Positions 54,273-64,000 of a stretch of 64,000 bases of DNA are shown piece by piece. The stretch covers positions 11,827,001 to 11,891,000 of the forward strand of contig JARFJB010001166.1 of the NCBI GenBank assembly GCA_036346205.1, written 5' to 3'. Origin of the DNA: Vesta saturnalis. Its lineage: Eukaryota > Arthropoda > Insecta > Coleoptera > Lampyridae. Numbering within the stretch: position 1 is the stretch's first letter; every line of letters starts with the position of its first letter. The notes under the pieces are model-generated. The model made no database searches. It had not been told where the DNA came from and saw only the letters and a program-made list of their open reading frames with translations. The position numbers and the translations under genes are program-made.

Positions 54273-56514
54273 GTGTCCGCTAATTAATGGTACACAGCAA
54301 AACTCGATATTCCTTGGTTAAAAATATTGCGATTTAGCCAAACTTACCTTAGTCCAAAAGTTGATCATAACCGAGATACAGGGTGTTAAAGTGTTAATTT
54401 GCAATTCGTTTTTCTTAATAATTCATCAACAGGGCGACATAACGGCACAAAATTAGATATGTGGGGGTTTTCGGGGGTGAGAAATTCAAATCCGTTCTTA
54501 TTTTGGACGCCACTTGTAGAGGCCGCCACTTACAGTACATTACATTATTACATTATTAAAAATGACCTAATTTTTTTATATCTCCCTGTATTAGCCTAAA
54601 TATTAAAGATTATGAATTTTCCATCTTTTTTACAAAAAAAAGTTATACCTTGTAAATGTCTCTCCGAGTGACCGTTTTCAAGATATTTGCGTTTAAATTA
54701 TTCAGTTCACCTTTTCAAATTCCACATAAAAATGTTGCTTGAAGTAAGCTGTGATTAAATCAAATGCAATAATAAATGCTATAATTGTAAATGTCAAACT
54801 TTATGGGTGTTTGTTGATATTTTGTACGTTTTTTTTAATTTTTATAACTGTGTACAAAATGCCCAGACATAATGAGTTTTCAAATGAAGAAATGCGTGAT
54901 ATGATTTGTGTATACGCGCAGAAATTATTTAATGGGCGTAGGGCGCATCGAAGGTATTTGGAAATGTATCCACGACGGAAACAGCCAGATTTTAAAATTT
55001 TCAAGAATCTCTATGATCGACTGGGAGAAAAAGGCTCGTTTCGTCCCAAACGAGATTGTACAGGACGCCCTAAGATTATAACTCCTGACCAGGAAGATGA
55101 AATTCTGATTCGTGTAGCTGAAAACAGTGAACTAAGCACAAGACACCTTGCTGCGAGAACTGGCTTAGGTAAGTCCACTGTTCACAAAATTCTTATTGAA
55201 GAGGGACTGATTTCCATTTCATTTCATGCCTGTACAAAATTTACTGCCAGCTGATTTGCCAGCTAGACTGGCTCGTTTTTGTCGTATCCAACACAATGCC
55301 GACCCATTGTTTTTAGACAAAATATTATTTACCGACGAAGCAACCTTTACACGTAGAGGCGTTTTTAACTTTAGGAATAAACATTCGTGGGATTTAGAAA
55401 ATCCACATTTAGTAGCCGAACATCACTTCCAACATGAATCTAAAATTAATGTTTGGTGCGGCCTTATTGGTAACCATGTATTGGGCCCCTTCGAATTACC
55501 TACTAATTTAAACGGTGAAATCTACCTTAATTTTCTGCAAACTCAGTTACCCGAGTATTTTGATGATTTGACCCTAGAACTAAGACAAAACATGGTGTTC
55601 ATGCAGGATGGAGCCCCTGCACATTTCTCTAGACGTGTCAAAGACTATCTAAATGTTCAATTTCCTCATCGCTGGATAGGTCGTGGAAGCCAGACGCCTT
55701 GGCCGCCTCGAAGTCCCGATTTCAACCCACTTGATTTTTGTTTTTAGGGATATTTGAAATGGCTCGTGTATAAAGAAACAGTGAACACTCGAGAAGAATT
55801 ATAGCAGAAAATTGTAAATGCTGTCGAACAGTTTCGAAACGATCAGTTATTATTTAGGATATGACCGTCGTTCAGCAGACGGGTTCTCAAATGTATTGAA
55901 GTGAATGGTAATCACTTTGAACAGTTATTGTCGAAAGATGCTCTCTTTTTTTATTAAATGTTAATATTTTTGTATTGTAGTTTTCTTGTTGTTATTTCTG
56001 TAGTAATTATAGCATTTATTATTGCATCTGATTTAATCACAACCTAGGTACTACAAGCAAAATTTTACATGTGAGAATTTGAAACGGTGTACTGAATAAT
56101 TTATACGCAAATATCTTGAAAACGGTCACTCGGAGAGACATTTACAAGGTATAACTTTTTTTTGTAAAAAAGATGGAAAATTCATAATCTTTAATATTTA
56201 GGCTAATACAGGGAGATACAAAAAAATTAGGTCATTTTTAATAGATGTAATGTACTGTAAGTGGCGGCCTCTACAAGTGGCGTCCAAAATAAGAACGGAT
56301 TTGAATTTCTCACCGAAAACCCCACATATCTAATTTTGTGCCGTTATGTCGCCCTGTTGATGAATTATTAAGAAAAAACGAATTGCAAATTAACACTTTA
56401 ACACCCTGTATCTCGGTTATGATCAACTTTTGGACTAAGGTAAGTTTGGCTAAATCGCAATATTTTTAACCAAGGAATATCCAGTTTTGCTGTGTACCAT
56501 TAATTAGCGGACAC
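54273..56514. mobile_element. DD41D mariner element, ~530-bp arms, TIR GTGTCCGCTAATTAATGG
   Basis: Both termini read GTGTCCGCTAATTAATGG inward. The right one is followed by TA and (TA)n; the left is preceded by TGCAAT after the microsatellite. The arms span about 54273-54800 and 55990-56514 and match closely (GTGGCGTCCAAAATAAGAAC block, CGGTCACTCGGAGAGACATT block). Confidence 0.92.
54859..55957 (+). pseudogene. DD41D transposase, near-complete, Asp triad intact, broken by a frameshift and three stops
   Basis: The start MPRHNEFSNEEMRDMICVYA opens the first HTH. LSTRHLAARTGLGKSTVHKI is the second HTH. A one-base slip near 55220 moves the frame to FMPVQNLLPADLPARLARFC. Then come ILFTDEATFTRRGVFNFRNK (first Asp), INVWCGLIGNHVLGPFELPT, FMQDGAPAHFSRRVKDYLNV (second Asp) and PPRSPDFNPLDFCF (third Asp, 41 residues on). 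Next is a TAG where relatives have Trp (LDFFLWG), another TAG in REEL-stop-QKIVNAVEQ, and a TGA-like break near 55862. The tail reads CIEVNGNHFEQLL. An early ATG at 54751 is in frame, but family homology starts at 54859. Confidence 0.9.
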
Positions 56515-56522
56515 TATATATA

Positions 56523-56580
<58 letters not shown>
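56515..56580. repeat. (TA)n tract, end of the chain
   Basis: An AT dinucleotide run with one CT interruption near 56525; unique sequence begins at 56581. Confidence 0.97.
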
Positions 56581-56584
<4 letters not shown>

Positions 56585-57686
56585 TATCACTTTTCTCCCT
56601 TTCCTCAACCCCCACCTGCCCTCTGAAATCAGTTTCCTTTCTTCTATCTATAGATTTAAATAGTACCATATCAACGTTTGCATCACTTAAATCTAGGAAA
56701 GTAGATTTTTATGCACCCAATTTAAATATTTTTGTGATTTTACTTTACTAATTAGAAATTAATACCCCGTATTATATGTTCATACATTAATCATTATAAC
56801 TAGTTAATAATTTATAGTCATGTGTAAACCGTTTAAGAAACTGCGTTTTAAAATTAAATTTGAGTTTTATTTATAAAACGAAATTATTGTGGGAGGGGGC
56901 CCAAATATATGTTGCAGAACCCAGCCCCGACAGAATGTTGCTACTGCACCGATTCCAGCGAATGTCTAAACAGCCATTAATATTATAACGTCATTGACAT
57001 TAATTAGTGCTATAATTTTATTAAGAGATATTATTTTTAATATTGAAAAGAGTAAATTACATTTAATTGTCTTGATTACTGGGGTATCTCATGCCATCTG
57101 TAATCGAAAATATTCACAATAAACAGTATCTCGATTATATACCTTGGAATGCCATACAATGTTACATATTCTAAATATCATAATTTTCTTAAAGCTTCAG
57201 CAATAAATACAAATAAATTGTTGATAATAGAATTTGTGATTTATTAATCATTTCAAACAGTTGCCTTACCTGGAGCTTATTCAGATGAAATTCGGTTAAA
57301 ATTAGTTATGCAACTCACATTACACATATACAATTTTACAAAAGGCATTGCTTTTCTATTATTATAATGTTTGTAGACTTTGAAGATGAATAATACATGA
57401 AATTACAAATTTTTTATAATTCATGTAAACCATTCATTCTTAGAAGTAAGAAATGGTTTTAACCGATACAAAAACTTCAATCAGGCAGATTGTAAATCTA
57501 CTATTCCCCTGATGACTAATTACATAATAATGGTTATCACCTAGTTAGTCATAGTTGACACACATAGTAACCTAATCACCTACATCTGAAAATTTAACAG
57601 AAAATTACTTATATTATACCAACAAAATGCTGAAATTGCTTATTAAAAATACATTTTGGCACATGGTAAGCAGAACAGATAATTAC
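56581..57686. other. unique AT-rich sequence, no gene or repeat seen; likely intron
   Basis: No transposon termini, no coding motifs. It lies downstream (minus strand) of the candidate exon at 57687-57917. Confidence 0.5.
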
Positions 57687-57917
57687 CGGGTCGACCTCGA
57701 CAGATAAAGGTGGCATCAATGAATCTGTGGGTTGAGGAAGTACATATTGTCTAGAGTTTTCCGAATTGTCACGTATACTTTCTGGAAATTGAGATTTCAT
57801 ATAAAGATCATCTATTTCACATTCCTCTTCTTGATTATTCATATCATCGGGAGGATAAATAATTGGTTGGTCACCGTCAGGAAACAACATCGCAATGGCA
57901 CTCATAATTTCAGCAAC
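57687..57917 (-). CDS. candidate 231-bp internal exon of an unidentified host gene
   Basis: On the minus strand an acceptor (TTAATGTTTGTAG) precedes GTTGCTGAAATTATGAGTGC. The frame reads VAEIMSAIAMLFPDGDQPII, YPPDDMNNQEEECEIDDLYM, KSQFPESIRDNSENSRQYVL, PQPTDSLMPPLSVEVDP, and ends at a donor GTAATTATC (57686 on). It is exactly 77 codons, phase 0 at both ends, with no stop. The composition is acidic and Ser/Pro-rich but non-repetitive, unlike any transposon protein here. I cannot assign a family. A start at the internal ATG (57905) is possible if this were a first coding exon. Flanks look like intron. Confidence 0.6.
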
Positions 57918-58472
57918 CTACAAACATTAATCAAAATAAATGTATATTTACTAAATTATACGTGAACATATCTATTAGTACAGTAAAATTAGGTCAGGAA
58001 GCCAACTTCCAAAAAGAAAAAGTTATTCAATACTGTTTCAGTAATAAGTAGTAAAAAGTTGTACTACTTCCTTCATCAGGTTTGGAATAGAAGAGGGTGG
58101 AAGGAGTGTTTCGCAAATATCTAACAAACTCCACATACAAAATTAAAGTAAATTACATTGTTAACAAAAATTATCTCATTCATTTTTATTGTAAAATCGG
58201 AGGTTGCGGAAATATGAAGGGGGGGTACGAATGTGACATGTGGTTTCTAGTTTATCCGAAAGTTGTTCGAAATATCAAATTCATTAAGTTTAAGTCTCAC
58301 AGAAGTACGTACATACCCCTTCCTTCCTCCATATAACACTTCTTTCTCAAAAGATAATTATATTTTTATGTTGATACACCAGTAAATAAGGTTTAAAAAA
58401 ATACATAAGGAGAAAGTATTGATTTACTCACAGAACAAAAAAAAAAGATGTTCTCATGTGCTATGTTATGTA
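57918..58472. other. no gene seen; likely intron
   Basis: AT-rich. A purine-rich patch GAAGGGGGGGTACG lies near 58216. Nothing recognisable. Confidence 0.4.
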
Positions 58473-59987
58473 TCGGGTGGCCAGATAAGAATGCAAAGTG
58501 CTGGTTTCAGAAACTATTCGTCGTAGAGAGTTGCGGTAAAAAATTTATTACTAAAGTGGCCAAAAAAGACCGTGGAAAATATTTTCAAATTTGCAAGATG
58601 ACCGCTAGGGGGCGTAACCGCCATCCTAAACTTTTAAAGTGATTTTTTACTGAAATCCACCTAGTAAATGTACCAAGAAATTATATGCTTTTTAAGGCTC
58701 AGCTTTATTTGAGTACTTTTTGTTTGACGTATCTATTAAAATAAAGTGGTGGGGGTGATTCAGTGATTTTTTCAATAAACAGCTATAACTCCTAAACGAC
58801 TGAACTAATTTTAATAAACCTAGTCTCGTTGGAAAGAGAATTTGTTGCTCCATCAAATCCATCTTACCAGTAGTATGTCTAATTTTTAGTGATGCCGCTA
58901 GAGCGCATTTTTTGATATAATATCAGAAAATTGCAAAATTCTCTGACTTTTTTTCATAAAAATGAGATGAAATCATCCCTAAATAGGTTAGTGTAAACCG
59001 CATCTCGATATCTGATTCATACCCTAAGATATCGAAGAAAGAACATTCAGTTATTATAAAATTTGAAAAAGTTGATATTACAGCGGTATTTATTCTTATT
59101 TCTTTGTCTTTTTTCAAGATTCAATGAAAAATTTCATCATTTTATAATTTTTAAATAATAAAAGTTTTCATAATTTCAAAAATTAAATGTAATAATATGA
59201 TAATATTTATTTTTGAAAGGTATTATTCCAAATTTGCGGAATTCTTTTTACTAATTTTATTTATGGCCCTAAAAAGGACCGATTGTGCAATAATTCCTAC
59301 TTAACTAGGCATTAAGTAGGCATCCAGTCCCTACTTAATGCCTACTTAAATGCTCGAATTGTCTCCCATTGACCTCGATGCATTGTTGGACTTTCATGTC
59401 ATCTCTCGTTGTTAGTGGAGTTTCGTAAACAATATCATTTAACCAACCTCCTAGATGAAAGTCCAAACAGGATCGGGGTGGCCAAGGAAATAGACTTCCT
59501 TGTCCAATCCACCTCTGGTACTATATTAAATTTAAGCGTTCTCGCACATTTAATGAAAAATGTGATGGGCAACCATTTAGTTGTAAAAACATATTTTGCC
59601 GTAATTGCAAGAGCGCATCTTCTAATAAAATAGGCAATTGGTTTACCAGAAAATCAAGAAACACGGCACCATTTAGTGGTGCATCAAAGAAATAGGAATA
59701 AGATATCGAGATGCAGTTTTCACTAACCTGTTTAGGGATGATTTCATCTCATTTTTATGAAAAAGTCATATTGTTGCATTTAATTTTTTATAGAATTTTG
59801 CAATTTTCTGATATTATATAAAATAACGCGCTCTAGCGGCAACACTAAAAATTAAGACATATGACAGGTAAGATGATTATCCACGGTCTTTTTTTGGCCA
59901 CTTTAGTAATAAATTTTTTTACCGCAACTCTCTACGACGAATAGTTTCCGAGAAACAGCACTTTGCATTCTTATCTGGCCACCCGGT
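58473..59987. mobile_element. CSGGGTGGCCA-family mariner, internally deleted copy
   Basis: The left end TCGGGTGGCCAGATAAGAAT and the right end, read inward, CCGGGTGGCCAGATAAGAAT are flanked by TA (58471-58472, 59988-59989). The arms share the TTTCAGAAACTATTCGTCGT stretch and the GCCAAAAAAAGACCGTGG block. The right arm is shortened to about 270 bp. It is the same family as 213-3596 and the solo arm 8930-9328. Confidence 0.9.
59340..59712 (-). pseudogene. Tc1/mariner transposase C-terminal remnant
   Basis: The minus-strand pieces read YFFDAPLNGAVFLDFLVNQL, then LLEDALLQLRQNMFLQLNGC with PSH (the QLDGxPxH motif with Asp changed to Asn), RWIGQGSLFPWPPRS, and LDFHLGGWLNDIVYETPLTT, ending in CIEVNGRQF near 59345. 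A TAG interrupts before YQRWIG. The N-terminal HTH region and the first Asp are deleted. It is consistent with the transposase of the 213-3596 relative (compare FFNETVNGEIYLDFLSNELP). Confidence 0.82.
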
Positions 59988-59989
59988 AC

Positions 59990-62654
59990 ATTATGATAGT
60001 ATTAGTCTTTTCTCTTCGCGAATATTCAACAGAGAGATCATCTTCAGGTATTGTATCTTTGTTGCTGCACCCCTGTCCTGCACAGTTTCCATACACACCT
60101 CAACAATCCAAACCAGTACTTTGACACACATCTTCGGACACTTTCCTGATTGTAACTGCAAGCAATAGGGGTGAGCAAATCCTAAGGAGAAGCTGCTTTA
60201 GTAGATGTGACTGGATAAAGAGATTCACCGATCTTTTTCCAGTCCCACTGTAGGTTTTTTTGTTTTGTTTAGAACAATGACAACCGCTATAGTTGGTTAG
60301 AAAAGTATCGTTGAGAGATGTGTTAGTAATGTAGGAAAAGTGTAAAATTTGGGCACGAAGTTTTTTTTGTATAATTTGTATGGTTGGTGTAAATGTTACG
60401 TCACTGGATATAATCAATGCACTTAAGGTGGACAATTTTGTGGTTAGAGAACCTTTATTTCGAATTCTTGATGAAAATTTAGACACCCAAGAACGGCGCT
60501 GAAGAATTCGTATTGCTTCTATTTTCAAAGGAATTGATATTTGAAATTAACGTACAAGAGTAGTGCGTAATTTATTAATGTTTTGAATTCAGGGTAAAAC
60601 GCAATTTGAGTACTTAACGTATGAGGCTATACAACTTTACTGTAAAATTAAAATTTTACGTATTATTCAAGCCCGAGTATTTTTAGAATTTACTAATGTT
60701 TGGAGGAAAAATAAATCGCTCACACGGGAATAAAAAGTTTAGTTCTGAACAATTTATTGAGTGAATTTGAATATCGAATTTGAGCATTTCAGGAAGATAT
60801 TACGTTTTTCTTAAAAATTTCAAAATGGCGTAGATGGAGAAAACTTTATTTGCGCTGGTTCCGTTTCATGTTTTCTTCTCGGTAGTCATGTGACATTTAA
60901 ATCCCTTAAATGTCGTTGATTTTGTCTTGGCGGGATATTTGATGACATTTCAAAGATGGTTGTACTTATCTATAAAAGAAGGTTGTCGGCTTTTGCAGCA
61001 GACATTTGGTTAGAGCGGTTAGGCGAGCGAACGCGCATGATTTCAAAAAGTAGCGTATAATATGTACCAAATTACATTGTAAAATTTAGTAGTGCAGTTA
61101 AAACATTGTTTGTTTACTGTCATAACCCATTTTGGAGATGGAACATTAAAAACGTTTACAAGTAAAGTTGATTTTGTATTTAGTTGGAAATTATTTGTTA
61201 TGAAACATTTTCAAAAATTTAAATGAAGTGTTTAAAAAGATTTGAAATAAACAGGTAACCGTTGCGTTAAGTAAAAATTGTGTATAAAAAATCAGCGCGA
61301 TAGTAAAAGAAACTTTTAAAGTCACCCTTTCTACCTAATACACGTTTTGGATATTGTATATTAAAAATTAAGTCAGTATTAACTACTGTTAATGCTGATG
61401 TAAATACATATACGATTGTTAAGGACACATTAAACCAATTAAGTATATAGACAATGAAGAATCTGAATCTCGACGTGAATTAAAATATTAAATTGTTATA
61501 AAAACATTTAAAAAACTCAATAAAGTCTGCATAATTAATCAAAGTATTAAAAGGACGTGAGGGTATGCCGAACATTTGAGTTAGAGCCGGGAAAGCTAAA
61601 ACCGTCTGTTTGACGTTAAAAGACCGATTGTGCGCGAGTGTGTACAATTCCAAGGATTAATTAATTAAACCTCGTTAATTAGGATATTTCGTTACAAGGA
61701 GTAAGAAATGTTAACTAGGATCAATGTGTATACTGTTGTGTATTGAAAGATTGACTTTCCTTAAAAGGGGTTATTGAGATAGTATTGTAATTTTAATTAA
61801 GTTGTAAGTACAATCGATTTTAGTTCCTTTTTTTAGATGTAGTTTAAGACTAGAACAAGATTTAGTAGGGACGAAGCTAATCAAGATATTTTTTGTTACT
61901 TCATTGCGGAAGCCAATGTACATTTATATTGAGATTTAAAACTTGCTTTTATTCTTTTATTTGGATAGTAGTGAACCTTCAACAATTTTATTTTAAGGCT
62001 TACTTATAGCAGTCAATTTCGGTATTACAAGACAGTGGCGCCTTATTGCATTTCTTTCACAATATACTTTGGTAATTGGTTAAAATTCGATTTGGATATT
62101 GAAAGCCCTTTTATTATATTTTTTATTAACGAATATGCAAGTGAAAATATAAAAAAGTGGCTCAAAGTAGCCCCGGTTGACGGCATACAAATAGATGACT
62201 AATACAAATAGCATTTCAGACCGTTGCTGATTTTTCGTTATTTTTATATTTTTATGTATTATTTTTAACGAGGGTAATTTATTCAAGTTTCAGTAATAAA
62301 ACGTGGGACTCGTTGCAGTTAATACGAGACAAGAACGTGAAAAATTAAAAAAAATATCTAGAATTGGCATTTCTAAAGCGATAAGATAATTTTCTAGTCT
62401 AAAAATATTTAAAATTGAGTATTACAGTAGTCTAAATAACTGCAACGATGCCCCGCCTTAGGCTGTCGGCTAGTGCCTCTCTTGAACGTATTTCCAGTAC
62501 TATGCGCGACGCTACCCGTTTCGTGCTTCGCACAACACTAAATTTTTCGTGTCACCCAGTGTTGCGAGATCAAAATTATGCTTTTTCATGAGCACGATGT
62601 TAGAAATTCGTGAGATTGATAATAAAAATCATAAGACTATTTTTAATATACAGT
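59990..62654. other. no confirmed gene; TATA-like promoter candidate at 60970-61020
   Basis: About 2.7 kb without transposon termini. Near 60975 the sequence CTATAAAAGAAGG is followed about 30 bp later by CAGCAGACATTTGG. This is a TATA box plus initiator-like arrangement that could be a core promoter or an LTR start on the plus strand, but no open frame follows. A 142-codon minus-strand frame (60100-60528) has no recognisable motif. Confidence 0.35.
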
Positions 62655-64000
62655 TCTTAAAATAGATTACTTTGCTCTGTCATGTAACCAGGATATCAGT
62701 GACGCACTAATAAGCAACTTAACATTCACGACATCCGATAGCTTACCCTATAACAACTCGTTCAGCCTGAGAGAATTGGAACATGCAATTACAAGATCTA
62801 GAAGTAGTGCTCCAGGTTCTGACAAGATCCATATAAACTTTATTAAACACCTACCAGAAGAAGCTAAACCTATTCTTTTGAATGCCCTTAACGTCATCTG
62901 GCATAACGGTACTTTTCCGGAATTATGGAAAGGTGCTATTATAGTTCCTCTGCCTAAAATCAAAAATCCGTCGGAACCGTCCCACTACCGCCAGTGTCGC
63001 TTACAAGTTGCATCGGTAAACTCTTGGAACGTATGGTCAATTATCGATTGATGTGGATACTTGAAGAGCGTGATCTTTTATCTCCTTACCAATTTGGATT
63101 TAGGAGAGGTCAGTCCACCACGGATGCCATAGTTTTTATCGAAAATGCAATTAATAACTCTTTTCTCCATTGCCTCTGCCATCTTTGTTGATTTAAAAAA
63201 TGCTTTTAACACAGTACGGCATACGGACATTCTCTATCAGCTCTACGAATGGGGATTTAGAGGGAATCTACCAATTTATATAGAAAGATTTCTCTCTAAT
63301 CGTACTATGTGTGTAAAGATCGGTAAAGAGGTTTCAGATACTCGCCTTCTTAAAAATGGCACGCCACAAGGATCACCTTTGAGTGCCACATTATTTCTTA
63401 TAGCAGTCAATGCCGTATTGCTATCAATTCCTTCCTCGATTTCTTATTGTGCTTACGCTGACGACATTGTACTCTTTCAGATGAGTCGATCAGTCGATGT
63501 TATCAAGGATACACTGCAGATGGGTCTTGTGCAGATTGCGGAGGCTTTAAAGGAACGAAATTTATCTTTATCTACGACGTAGTCTAGATCAATGCATTTC
63601 TGCAGAAAACGCTCGACCTGCATAGAGATACAGCGGTTTACCTTGGGCGACATTTTAATTGAAAACGTAGGTGAATTCAAATATCTAGGAATTCGATTAG
63701 ATCCACAACTTACGTGGAAGTCACATATTGACGAACTCACGGTTTCATGTAAGAGAAACCTTAATATTTTAAAATGTCTTGCACATACGCGATGGGGTTC
63801 AAATCGAGAAGTGCTTCTACGTATACACAAGAGTCTGGTAATCAGCAGATTGGACTACGGATGTGTAGCATACTCTTCTGCAAAAAAAAGTCGTTCAACA
63901 CCTTTAGACTCCATATACAATCAAGGTATAAGGTATGCTACTGGTGCGTCGAAGTCATGTTCGGCTATGTCTCTTTATGCTTATTCTGGATTGGAGCCAC
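62655..64000 (+). pseudogene. jockey-like non-LTR reverse transcriptase, 5'-truncated, runs off window
   Basis: The pieces in order are FSLRELEHAITRSRSSAPGS and DKIHINFIKHLPEEAKPILL (RT fingers); WKGAIIVPLPKIKNPSEPSH; a one-base shift near 62990; YRPVSLTS-like and CIGKLLERMVNYRLM; LLSPYQFGFRRGQSTTDAIV; a shift near 63165; FVDLKNAFNTVRHTDILYQL (catalytic Asp); KNGTPQGSPLSATLFLIAVN; and CAYADDIVLFQMSRSVDVIK (YADD box). A TAG follows at 63580. Further codons continue to the window end in the same frame (FKYLGIRLDPQLTWKSHIDE). The block order is that of jockey-clade LINEs. No endonuclease is upstream, so the copy is 5'-truncated, as such elements usually are. Confidence 0.9.

Noticed and set aside
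60100..60528. 142-codon minus-strand open frame as a host gene.
   Set aside because: No recognisable domain, unremarkable composition, and no convincing splice or promoter context. Such length can occur by chance in 64 kb.

Overview
The window looks like an intronic or intergenic stretch of an AT-rich arthropod genome, most likely an insect. I base that on the repeat content: Tc1/mariner, piggyBac and pogo-like DNA transposons, Ty3/gypsy and jockey-like retroelements, and a tRNA-derived SINE, together with two small spliced-looking exons. Nothing is bacterial: there are no operons and no CRISPR. I cannot name the species. Nearly every protein-like stretch is a decayed transposase or reverse transcriptase, and long gene-free blocks separate them.

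Layout. 1-5701: piggyBac copy 1, split by a 3.4-kb long-inverted-repeat Tc1/mariner element (213-3596) whose removal plus one TA restores the piggyBac frame. 5982-9328: two decayed mariner transposases and a solo inverted-repeat arm. 9331-11110: AT-rich satellite holding a LINE fragment. 12.8-17.3 kb: mariner fragments, one of them DD37D. 17.4-22.2 kb: a small MITE, a pogo-like C-terminus, and piggyBac copy 2, again split by a DD41D element. 22.3-25.4 kb: a foldback element with a mariner inserted exactly at its dyad centre. 26.8 kb: candidate host exon. 27.6-29.3 kb: a C/A-only simple repeat block. 30.3-31.4 kb: Ty3/gypsy pol remnants. 33.0-38.7 kb: a tandem array of units of about 0.9-1.3 kb, resuming at 43.36 kb after an invasion of (TA)n plus transposons. 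44.7 kb: SINE. 44.88-56.58 kb: one almost uninterrupted chain of (TA)n tracts and seven inverted-repeat elements. 57.7 kb: a second candidate host exon on the same (minus) strand and in compatible phase with the first. 58.5-60 kb: another long-inverted-repeat element. 62.65-64 kb: a LINE reverse transcriptase running off the window.

The unifying theme is a diverse group of Tc1/mariner elements with long inverted-repeat arms (about 250-800 bp). Where both catalytic aspartates are readable, the second and third are separated by 41 residues (DD41D, the spacing known for the rosa group). Their insertion sites are strikingly palindromic: (TA)n microsatellites and the CATATG centres of foldback elements. 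In two copies the arm itself contains an inverted copy of the transposase 3' coding end, which suggests how the long arms arose. The best-preserved transposase (47088-48161, minus) keeps all three catalytic aspartates and is broken, as far as I can read, only by one in-frame TGA.
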